DNA of 41,485 nucleotides from Tannerellaceae bacterium. GTDB lineage: Bacteria; Bacteroidota; Bacteroidia; Bacteroidales; Tannerellaceae. The stretch lies in NCBI GenBank assembly GCA_031255855.1, contig JAIRRS010000159.1, positions 1-41,485 on the forward strand, written 5' to 3'. Shown piece by piece: positions 34,315 through 41,485 of the stretch. A program made the translations under genes and the position numbers. Within the stretch, counting starts at the first letter, position 1. Each line of letters opens with the position of its first letter. Under the pieces are notes generated by a model. It saw only the letters and a list, made by a program, of their open reading frames with translations, was not told where the DNA came from and did not search any database.

Positions 34315-36207
34315 TCATTCTCCGTATCCCGGATTTTGAACCAAATTAGGATTACGACGAATTTCATCCTGGTTAATAGGAGCAAAATACATCTTATCTA
34401 ACCATCTCCGATTTTCACGACTGGAGAGATCATTTACATAATAGTAATAATCGTATATCTCTTCGTTATGAATATACGGTTTCAAAGACGTCGCACCCGG
34501 TTTCAAAATGCCTTCCACAACAATACCTGTCAAAGGCTTGTTACCACATTCCGATGCAATCATCCAACGACGAACGTCAAAATAACGATGTTGTTCATAG
34601 GCAAATTCAACGCGGCGTTGCTGACGTACAAATTCACGCATATCAGCCTGGTTGAATTGTTTGCCCCGGACAGTCAGGGCTGTCTTAGTGTCTTTCAGAT
34701 CAATACGGCCACGCAAAATATCCATCCATTTTGCCGCCTCTTCCAATTCATTCAATTCCACACATGCTTCCGCTGCTATCAGATACATTTCGGCTAAACG
34801 CATGTAAACATGAGGCACGGTTTGTCTGAAATATTGAGCATCCACCGACGTGTCAATCAGCTTTTTCTCATAATAACCTGTCCATGACCCGTTCCAGTCT
34901 TCGATAGGTCCCTGACGAGTATCAACCCCCCACATCGAGCGGCGGACTACTCCATCCCGGTATTCGATCTCCACATCGCCGTTTGTTACTTCATATTTCC
35001 CGGCTTGCAGGCGTCCCATAGGGGTCGGGTCTAATGTGGCAGCGTCGGCCGGACGAGGACGTCCCCAGGTATTACCATCGGTAGCTACAGTCGCATAGAA
35101 ACGAGGTTCACGGCCATTATACGGATTTCCTTTCTGGAATTCCCCTGGTTTAGTCATTCCTTCCGGCATAGAGCCATCCTCGAATTCAAATGCCATGACC
35201 AAGTCTTGGGTTGGAGTAGTTCCCGCCCAGTTATGATAACCATTCGGTCCGTGCCATAATCCCATTCGGTTTTCAGCTCCAATAGAGGTATGATAATTAC
35301 GGACAAACATCTGTTCGCTGTTTTGAACATCTGTCATAATGGCCTTGAATTTTTCCGCTCTTTCCGTATTGAGGCCTCCTTTACAATCGATCAGAGCAAA
35401 CGGTCCTTCTTCAATTACTTTGACAGCAGCCTCTTTGGCAGCGCGATAAGTAGCCATACGATCACCGTCGAATTGATTAACGGGCAACGTATTTATTGTC
35501 CGATCCGCGTACAGTGGACTGGCTACATGCAATAAAATACGCGCTTTTAAACCCGTTGCAACATACTTGGTCACACGTCCCCATTCCGATTGCCCGACGG
35601 TTTCCGGAAGATATTGTTCGGCCTTTTCCAAGTCACTTATAATAAATTCCAAACATTCACGCATGGTATTACGCGGCTTCTTCATTTCCTCTACCTGATC
35701 CAAAGTGAAGTTTTCCGTAACGATGGGTACTCCTCCAAAACCACGGACAAGTTCATGATACATATGTGCACGCATATAATAGGCTTCACCTTTCATACGT
35801 TCCAGATCGTACCCTACTTTTTCAGGCACATTGTCGATATTATTAATGGCCGCATTTGCATAACGGATACCCTTATATCTCTTTTCCCATTTAAACGGAT
35901 TGTTATCATCATTATACCATTGAAGATTGCTCCCCGAAATGGAAACAGCTTCGACAATATCTCTTTGCCCGTAGTTGTGGGTAAAGTAGGCATCATCGGT
36001 CAAACCGTCTAGCGAATGTTCCTTTGCTCCCGGATGGATGTTGTTGTATAAATCATTTACGAAAGCTTGCATAAGCCCTGCATCTGATAACACCATTTCT
36101 TCGGTATAAGCGGTAGAAGGTACTACATCCATAAAATCCGAACAGGAGTTAAGTACGATCGCAAAACCAAAAACGATTATAGTTATTAGTTGTTTCATAT
36201 TTTTCAT
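34315..36207 (-). CDS. SusD-family outer-membrane nutrient-binding lipoprotein
   Basis: A 630-residue SusD/RagB homologue. The signal peptide (KNMKQLITIIVFGFAIVLNS) ends at a lipobox cysteine followed by SDFMDVVPS, the usual acidic surface-export sequence. TPR-like helices follow (for example GIRYANAAINNIDNVPEKVG and ARILLHVASPLYADR), then the C-terminal family region RRVEFAYEQHRYFDVRRWM. It caps the neighbouring SusC porin and captures its ligand at the cell surface. The frame extends 28 codons further up, but ATG 36207 gives a normal signal peptide. It lies about 96 bases after the SusC stop and is the last gene of the set. Confidence 0.95.
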   Translation of the reverse strand: MKNMKQLITIIVFGFAIVLNSCSDFMDVVPSTAYTEEMVLSDAGLMQAFVNDLYNNIHPGAKEHSLDGLTDDAYFTHNYGQRDIVEAVSISGSNLQWYNDDNNPFKWEKRYKGIRYANAAINNIDNVPEKVGYDLERMKGEAYYMRAHMYHELVRGFGGVPIVTENFTLDQVEEMKKPRNTMRECLEFIISDLEKAEQYLPETVGQSEWGRVTKYVATGLKARILLHVASPLYADRTINTLPVNQFDGDRMATYRAAKEAAVKVIEEGPFALIDCKGGLNTERAEKFKAIMTDVQNSEQMFVRNYHTSIGAENRMGLWHGPNGYHNWAGTTPTQDLVMAFEFEDGSMPEGMTKPGEFQKGNPYNGREPRFYATVATDGNTWGRPRPADAATLDPTPMGRLQAGKYEVTNGDVEIEYRDGVVRRSMWGVDTRQGPIEDWNGSWTGYYEKKLIDTSVDAQYFRQTVPHVYMRLAEMYLIAAEACVELNELEEAAKWMDILRGRIDLKDTKTALTVRGKQFNQADMREFVRQQRRVEFAYEQHRYFDVRRWMIASECGNKPLTGIVVEGILKPGATSLKPYIHNEEIYDYYYYVNDLSSRENRRWLDKMYFAPINQDEIRRNPNLVQNPGYGE

Positions 36208-36303
36208 ACGATTATTATATTTTTTGTTAATGCGCATGGAATCCACAACAAACATGTCTCGTGTGTGTAATGATATCCATGCTCGTTTCATAATCTCTTA
36301 ATT

Positions 36304-39300
36304 TTAGAATGTTATAGAAACACCGGCATTCCAGATACGACGCTGTGGATATTCACGACCGGTATCATTAGCCTCCGGATCTTGTACTTTGACATTGTCT
36401 ATTGTAAATAAATTCGTCCCGTTTACATACATGCGCAAGTCTTGGATTCCTATATTCCGAATAGCCGGGAAATTAAACGTATATCCGATTTCTATATTTT
36501 TCAAACGCAGATAATCCGTTTTGAACTGGTAGTAGGTATTCTTTTGATCCGTTCCCTGTTTCGCCCAATATTCATTCTCTCTATTATACACACGCGGATG
36601 TTCCACCATCGGGTTCTCTTCCGTCCAACGGTTCTCATACATAAACTTATAGAAGTTTCCGGCTTCTCCTGCTCTTTCACGCCAAATATAGGTAATACCT
36701 CCCATTGCTCCCTGGAATAAAGCTCTCATATCAAAATTATTCCAGCGAAGTCCCATCGTAAGACCAAATACAAAGGTAGGTTCGGAATTCTTATCCGAAC
36801 GAACGCGGTCGTCTGCATTAATAATACCGTCATTATTTGTGTCTACAAATTTAATATCTCCTGTACGGGCATTGGGCCAGTGTGGATAGCTATCCAGTTC
36901 TTCCTGTGTATTGAACACGCCGTCGGCGATATACCATAATTCGGTATTTACCGGTTTTCCGGTTCTTTGCTGATAATCGGGTATCCCAGGGGTTTCGTCC
37001 CAGAATAATAATTTGGTCTTTGAATAGGTCATATTGAAAGAAACATCATAATCTACTTTACCTGTCTTGTCTATCCATGTAAGTAATCCCTCTATACCTC
37101 TGTTCGACATTTCGCCGAGATTTTCCTTCGGAAGGGTAATTCCCGAAATCTGGGGTAATGATGCATTTCTGTAAATCAACATGTTCGTACGTTTCTGGTA
37201 GAACAGGTCGGATTCCAGGCTCAACCTGTTATCCAAGAATTTAAATTCAAAGCCAAGGTCATACGTAGTACCCACTTCCCATGTTATATTCGGGTTGGGC
37301 GTCCGGGTCGGGTATAAGGTCGTTTGAAACGCTGTCCCAAACAAATATTCGGTTCCGAAACCATACGTATTCAGGTATTGAATCGTTCTGTCGAGATTTC
37401 CGTCATTATCTACCAAATAATCGCTACCGGTCTGGGAAACAGAGCCGCGCAGCTTGAAATAATTGATAAAGCCGATATTTTCCCGCCAGAAATCTTCTTC
37501 AGAAGCACGCCATGCAACAGACACTCCCGGGAAGAAGCCATACCGTTTATCTTTGGGGAAACGGTAAGAGCCGTCGTAACGGAAAACAAACTCAAGCAGA
37601 TATTTTTCGAGATAATTGTAACTCGCGCGTCCGAAGTAGTTGATACGACTCTCCTTCCATGAATATCCTTCTGTTTCCATATCAGTTACCGATCCGTCAT
37701 TGATTTCATCCAACGCATCGGAGATAAAATATTTACGGGTTGCCCTTATCATACGCCATTGGTTTTGCTGCGCTTCAATACCTAACGTAATTCCGAAGTT
37801 GTGATTTCCTAAAGAACGGTCGTATGTAGCCACCAAATTGGCCATCCAGTCTGTTTGTTCTTCCCTTCTTTCTTCCAATTGCGGTTGGGAAACACCTTTT
37901 AATGAAGGAGTCAACGTATGTTCCGGATTACCGTCCCATGTATAAAGGGTAAATGGCGTTTCAAAACGACGCCGGTTATTGAAATGTTGGTCATACGAAC
38001 CGGTTCCTATAAGGGTTAGTCCCTCAACGCCCGGAACTCTAAACGTAGCCTTCAGGGTGTTCTGGAGATAATACGCTTTGTAGAGATCTTTTCCGGTTGC
38101 CGGAGTTGCGCGAACCACCGGGTTATCTCCGTATTCGATATCCGGTCCCGGTTCTCCGCTGGGCCAATAGGCCGGCAAGATAGGCTTGCTGCGAACCATG
38201 GAACTGAAAATATCCGTTGCTCCTCGTGCCGGATAATTTGTTATTTGCAAACGATTAATATTCCCATAAGACAGGTCTAAGTTGTCGTTTATTTTCATAT
38301 CCAGATTAACTCGCGTACTGTACTGATCGTAACGATTCGCGGAATTCTTGTAGAGACCGTCTTCCCCGTTGGCAGCCAGGCTGACGAAAAACTTGTAGCG
38401 GTCGTTCCCTCCTGTTACACTTACATCATGGCGATAGATTGGAGACATGTCTTTAATTGTTTCTTTATACCAGTTTGTATTAGGATGTCCCCAAGGATCA
38501 GAACCGTCTTTGTATAATCTCAGGTCTTCTTCCGAGTAACGAGGTTCGCGTCCTGAATATCTATCAATATCATTGACCATTGTCGCATACTCAAAAGCAT
38601 CGGCAAGCCCGGGAATACGTGTTGGTTGCGAGAACCCCATACTTCCGGAATAAGTAATCGCCGGTTTTCCCTCTTTACCGCGCTTGGTGGTGATCAGGAT
38701 AACTCCATTGGCCGCACGCGAACCGTAGATGGCTGCCGACGCGTCTTTCAACACAGACATTGATTCGATTTCATTCGGGTTAATACGGTTCAAACCTCCC
38801 GCACGCCCCGGTACTCCGTCGATTACAATTAACGGATCTTTAAAACCAAGTGAGTTTGTACCACGAATACGAATAGTCGTTCCGCCGCCGCCAGGCTCGT
38901 CTGAACGTTGAAATCCGATTACCCCCGGCATACGCCCCACCATTGCATTAGACAGGTTGGTCGTCGGCGACGCTTTAAGTTCTTCTCCCGCGACACTTGC
39001 CACAGCGCCTGTTACGGTTACTTTCTTTTGTACGCCATAACCGACTACAATCAGTTCGTCGAGCAATTGTGTTTCGTCTGTCAACGTCAGATCAATAACA
39101 GATTGTGTCCCCACGGTCACTTCCTGGGTGTTATATCCGACATACGAAAAAACAAGCACGGAACTCTCGCCCGGCACTTCCAATGAATATTTACCGTCAA
39201 TATTCGTTACGGTTCCAATAATAGCGCCTTTCACTACTACATTCACACCGATCAAAGGCTCCCCGCTCACATCGCTCACGGTTCCTCTTACCGTTTTTTG

Positions 39301-39381
39301 CGCCGATACGGAAATCGTGCACAATACAAAAAACAGGAACATCAAAATTTTTGATGAATGTTGTTTTAATTTTGTTTTCAT
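36304..39381 (-). CDS. SusC-family TonB-dependent outer-membrane transporter
   Basis: A 1025-residue TonB-dependent porin. It has a signal peptide ending SVSA-Q and a carboxypeptidase-regulatory-like domain (TVRGTVSDVSGEPLIGVNVV). DELIVVGYGVQKK marks the TonB box region. A plug domain contains the SusC signature RIRGTNSLGFKDPLIVIDGV, with SVLKDASAAIYGSRAANGVI after it. A 22-strand barrel ends in the aromatic-type tail NAGVSITF. ATG 39381 is preferred; an ATG nine codons further up (39408) is also possible. It imports the ligand bound by SusD, powered by TonB. There is no extracytoplasmic sigma or anti-sigma gene beside it and no N-terminal STN domain, so it is probably not regulated by trans-envelope signalling. 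Confidence 0.96.
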   Translation of the reverse strand: MKTKLKQHSSKILMFLFFVLCTISVSAQKTVRGTVSDVSGEPLIGVNVVVKGAIIGTVTNIDGKYSLEVPGESSVLVFSYVGYNTQEVTVGTQSVIDLTLTDETQLLDELIVVGYGVQKKVTVTGAVASVAGEELKASPTTNLSNAMVGRMPGVIGFQRSDEPGGGGTTIRIRGTNSLGFKDPLIVIDGVPGRAGGLNRINPNEIESMSVLKDASAAIYGSRAANGVILITTKRGKEGKPAITYSGSMGFSQPTRIPGLADAFEYATMVNDIDRYSGREPRYSEEDLRLYKDGSDPWGHPNTNWYKETIKDMSPIYRHDVSVTGGNDRYKFFVSLAANGEDGLYKNSANRYDQYSTRVNLDMKINDNLDLSYGNINRLQITNYPARGATDIFSSMVRSKPILPAYWPSGEPGPDIEYGDNPVVRATPATGKDLYKAYYLQNTLKATFRVPGVEGLTLIGTGSYDQHFNNRRRFETPFTLYTWDGNPEHTLTPSLKGVSQPQLEERREEQTDWMANLVATYDRSLGNHNFGITLGIEAQQNQWRMIRATRKYFISDALDEINDGSVTDMETEGYSWKESRINYFGRASYNYLEKYLLEFVFRYDGSYRFPKDKRYGFFPGVSVAWRASEEDFWRENIGFINYFKLRGSVSQTGSDYLVDNDGNLDRTIQYLNTYGFGTEYLFGTAFQTTLYPTRTPNPNITWEVGTTYDLGFEFKFLDNRLSLESDLFYQKRTNMLIYRNASLPQISGITLPKENLGEMSNRGIEGLLTWIDKTGKVDYDVSFNMTYSKTKLLFWDETPGIPDYQQRTGKPVNTELWYIADGVFNTQEELDSYPHWPNARTGDIKFVDTNNDGIINADDRVRSDKNSEPTFVFGLTMGLRWNNFDMRALFQGAMGGITYIWRERAGEAGNFYKFMYENRWTEENPMVEHPRVYNRENEYWAKQGTDQKNTYYQFKTDYLRLKNIEIGYTFNFPAIRNIGIQDLRMYVNGTNLFTIDNVKVQDPEANDTGREYPQRRIWNAGVSITF

Positions 39382-39559
39382 CTCTTTTACAATTAATGTT
39401 TCATTCATGCGTCAATGATTTAAATAATTTTACGAAGATTTTTTCAATGATAACTACTATTTTTTTTCCAGTTGAAAAAGCTACTTAATTCATATATCCA
39501 TAGGCAAAAAGTGTTATAATTCATATATTTATTAGATAAAAAGTATTCTACGAGACGCC

Positions 39560-40762
39560 TCATACAGAGCCGCTTTTCTTGTTTTCCCTGAATAATGCCA
39601 CAAAACCGGCCAGCATAACGACAGCTATCACAAAGGGTACGCTCCAAACAGAAACCCAGTTGTATGTACCCTGAACGGTAGTATATTGATCCACCACGTT
39701 TCCGGCAACCAACGTCCCCATATACTTTCCTATCCCATAGGTGGCAAAGGTGATTAGCCCCTGCGCCGAATTGCGTAATGACGAAGGCGCTTTTTCGTCG
39801 ACAAACAGTTGCCCCGAAACAAAGAAGAAGGTAAAACAGAACCCGTGCAACGGTAATACCGCATAGATGAATCCCGTATGCCCCGTATGCGCTCCCAGCG
39901 CAAAGAATCCGTACATCAACACCCATGCCGCGATAGCTGCTACAATACTTCCTTTGTAACGCAGCTTAAGGAACATCAGGGGAAAGGCAAAGAGGAAGAT
40001 TACCTCAGCAACCTGCCCCATACTCATGGCGGCGGCGGCATTGCTGATTCCCACATTGACTATAAAAAGATTGGTGAAAGAATCGTAGAAAGCAAGCGGA
40101 ATACAAATCAGCGCCGAGAATACCAATAAGACCAGAAACGATTTGTCTTTGGTAAGTTTAAAAGCATCGAATCCGAGTATTTGTCCGACGGTTATCTTTT
40201 CTGCATGCTTTTCAGGCGCTTTGTACGGAAGCAAGAACGCATACAGGCCGGCCAGGAAAGAGACGCCGGCTGCAATAAGGAAAGGCGTCGACAATGGTTC
40301 TAAATTCATCAAACTGATAAGTATACCGGCAATGATCCATCCGAATGATCCGAATAGCCGGATGCGTGAAAATTCTTTCGACGGTTCGGACAGGTTGTCA
40401 AAAGAGATGGAATTGCATAACGACATGGTTGGCATAAAACAAATGGTATACAACAACAATACAGGAAAGAATAACGAAAATTGATCAATCTGTGTCAGCC
40501 AAACCAATAATGCGGCGCCCACGATGTTCAAAAACGCCAAAACCCTATTGGCTGAGAAGAACCGGTCGGCTATCATGCCCACGATCACGGGAGATACAAT
40601 GGCGGCAATAGCGGCCGTGCTATATGCCAATCCAACCTGCACTCCTGTAAAATGAAGTGTTTGCCCCAGATAAGTACTCATGGTTACATACCATGATCCC
40701 TGAATAAAAAACTGAAAGAACATCATCAGGGATAATTGTGGTTTTTTGTTTCTGTTTATCAT
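39560..40762 (-). CDS. NHS-family (nucleoside:H+ symporter-type) MFS permease
   Basis: A 400-residue, 12-helix inner-membrane carrier. The N-terminus LSLMMFFQFFIQGSWYVTMS followed by TYLGQTL is the start seen in NupG/XapB-like proteins. Further family features are GMIADRFFS after helix 2, SRIRLFGSFGWIIAG, and LHGFCFTFFFVSGQLFVDEK near helix 10. Relatives carry nucleosides; in Bacteroidota many are thought to import sugars released by surface systems. It lies upstream of susC in the same orientation with a 178-base gap, so it probably belongs to the same uptake set but may have its own promoter. The substrate cannot be read from the sequence. Confidence 0.9.
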   Translation of the reverse strand: MINRNKKPQLSLMMFFQFFIQGSWYVTMSTYLGQTLHFTGVQVGLAYSTAAIAAIVSPVIVGMIADRFFSANRVLAFLNIVGAALLVWLTQIDQFSLFFPVLLLYTICFMPTMSLCNSISFDNLSEPSKEFSRIRLFGSFGWIIAGILISLMNLEPLSTPFLIAAGVSFLAGLYAFLLPYKAPEKHAEKITVGQILGFDAFKLTKDKSFLVLLVFSALICIPLAFYDSFTNLFIVNVGISNAAAAMSMGQVAEVIFLFAFPLMFLKLRYKGSIVAAIAAWVLMYGFFALGAHTGHTGFIYAVLPLHGFCFTFFFVSGQLFVDEKAPSSLRNSAQGLITFATYGIGKYMGTLVAGNVVDQYTTVQGTYNWVSVWSVPFVIAVVMLAGFVALFRENKKSGSV

Positions 40763-41065
40763 TTTTAGATTTTTGTATGATTCATTTATTGATTAGACTA
40801 GTATGGAATTTTCTTATATCAAGTCGTCCGGAAGAGACAAAAGCATTCTTCAACAACACATCTACATGCAGATGGCTGCCTCTCGAACATTTATATATAC
40901 GATACAATAAGATTCGACGGATGTCGTCGAACCTCTTATCGCCAAAACCGGAAATAGCTGATTGGTTGGAAGAATAAGACCGGAAAGAAATGTTTTCACA
41001 TACAGATAACGGCCTCGAAAAAAACCGGTTATCCGCTGAATAAGAGTCAAATAAGAGAGAAAGTA

Positions 41066-41078
41066 CCCCCCCCCCCCC
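41066..41078. repeat. Homopolymer of 13 C (13 G on the reverse strand)
   Basis: Thirteen uninterrupted C between AAGTA and GTTAAC, about 300 bases upstream of the MFS gene start on the transcribed side. Tracts of this length slip during replication, and in the right place can switch expression. Confidence 0.85.
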
Positions 41079-41286
41079 GTTAACTTTAATTAACACACAG
41101 GGAGTGTTAAGTTGATTTTTGTTTGTATTTGCGTTCTTTAAATGAGGTTTCATCATTAGAGTATTAAAATTTTTTCCTGGAGAAATAATAAAAAAACATT
41201 CCCACTACTCTTTTGCAAAGAAAACAAAAAAAAATTAAACAATAAACACATTTAGAAACAAATTATAAGAATTGTGTCTACTAATT

Positions 41287-41308
41287 CATTGGGATGATTC
41301 AGGGAAAA
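41287..41308. repeat. Distant copy of the 22-base intergenic repeat
   Basis: CATTGGGATGATTCAGGGAA plus AA differs from copy 2 of the 2157-2236 array at only a few positions. A degenerate second unit (CATAGTGATTTTCC) may follow at 41312. Confidence 0.6.
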
Positions 41309-41460
41309 AGACATAGTGATTTTCCTTTCCAACTGAAAATAAATAAGTTGCAAGAGTAAAATTCTTGACAGGTAACGGTTTAGAAACCAGCGAGCTTCTG
41401 TCTTTTACGCCATTTTGCATCAATACAAAGAACGACTTTCGACTATAAAAATAACAAATA

Positions 41461-41475
41461 TTCTTCGTCGAAGAA
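41461..41475. repeat. 15-base palindrome
   Basis: TTCTTCG-T-CGAAGAA is a perfect 7+1+7 inverted repeat just inside the right edge, possibly an operator for a gene beyond the window. Confidence 0.4.
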
Positions 41476-41485
41476 AACTATTGGA

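Larger units (their letters stand above)
40763..41485. other. Gene-free right end of the window
   Basis: No coding region is supported. It holds the upstream region of the MFS gene, a 13-C homopolymer (41066-41078), an inverted pair GATAAC/GTTATC (about 41004-41035), one copy of the 22-base repeat (41287-41308) and a palindrome (41461-41475). A clear -33/-7 promoter for the MFS gene was not found. Confidence 0.5.

Noticed and set aside
40782..41156. Reverse open frame of 124 codons crossing the 13-C tract
   Set aside because: It depends on reading the homopolymer as glycines, shows no domain, and its length would change with tract slippage. I keep the tract as a possible regulatory feature only.
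1..41485. CRISPR arrays, tRNA or rRNA genes, insertion sequences
   Set aside because: The only phased repeats (22-base and 27-base arrays) have no spacers of CRISPR type. I saw no cloverleaf or rRNA sequence, and no transposase frame.

Overview
The window looks like a piece of a Bacteroidales chromosome (phylum Bacteroidota; Parabacteroides/Tannerella/Dysgonomonas-like, genus not resolved). The evidence is a SusC/SusD pair, a FucP-type permease, lipoproteins with acidic residues after the lipobox cysteine, a hybrid sensor kinase, and several promoters of the Bacteroides type (TTTG or TTG, about 19-21 bases, then TAnnTTTG). No rRNA, tRNA, CRISPR array or intact insertion sequence was seen.

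Left end (1-3000): the N-terminal part of a WecA/TagO-type polyprenyl-phosphate sugar-1-phosphate transferase runs off the window. It is followed by a stand-alone AAA/DUF4143 ATPase whose promoter is overlapped by a perfect 12-base inverted repeat. Next come a 22-base tandem repeat, a small gene for a two-domain cystatin-like protein that apparently begins with ATT, and a strong terminator.

Housekeeping block (3093-20841): a forward run, probably one operon, carries glnS, a TPR protein, a DUF368/PopT-type membrane protein, an OPT transporter, a SpoIID-domain protein, a sodium:solute symporter and engB. It converges on a reverse operon of dnaG, ABC ATPase and ABC permease. A DUF5106/thioredoxin-like lipoprotein follows, then a candidate short terminated RNA, then a tight reverse operon of a bifunctional nuclease-family protein, a CNT nucleoside transporter and rsmE.

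Transport and signalling (20842-27186): a sodium:alanine symporter with a large inserted loop, a hybrid histidine kinase ending in an HPt domain, and fucP.

Accessory right half (27187-41485): a long gene-free AT-rich leader with a 27-base triplet repeat precedes three tandem paralogous secreted proteins. Each has a near-constant N-terminal half and a diverging C-terminal beta-sandwich that I compare with C1q/TNF-type domains. A GC-rich beta-helix lipoprotein follows on the same strand. This four-gene surface cassette is the best candidate for an undescribed system. Converging on it across a bidirectional terminator are a SusD, a SusC and an NHS-family (nucleoside-type) MFS permease, with no degradative enzymes in the window. 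The last 720 bases hold no gene, but have a 13-C homopolymer and a further copy of the 22-base repeat found at the left end.
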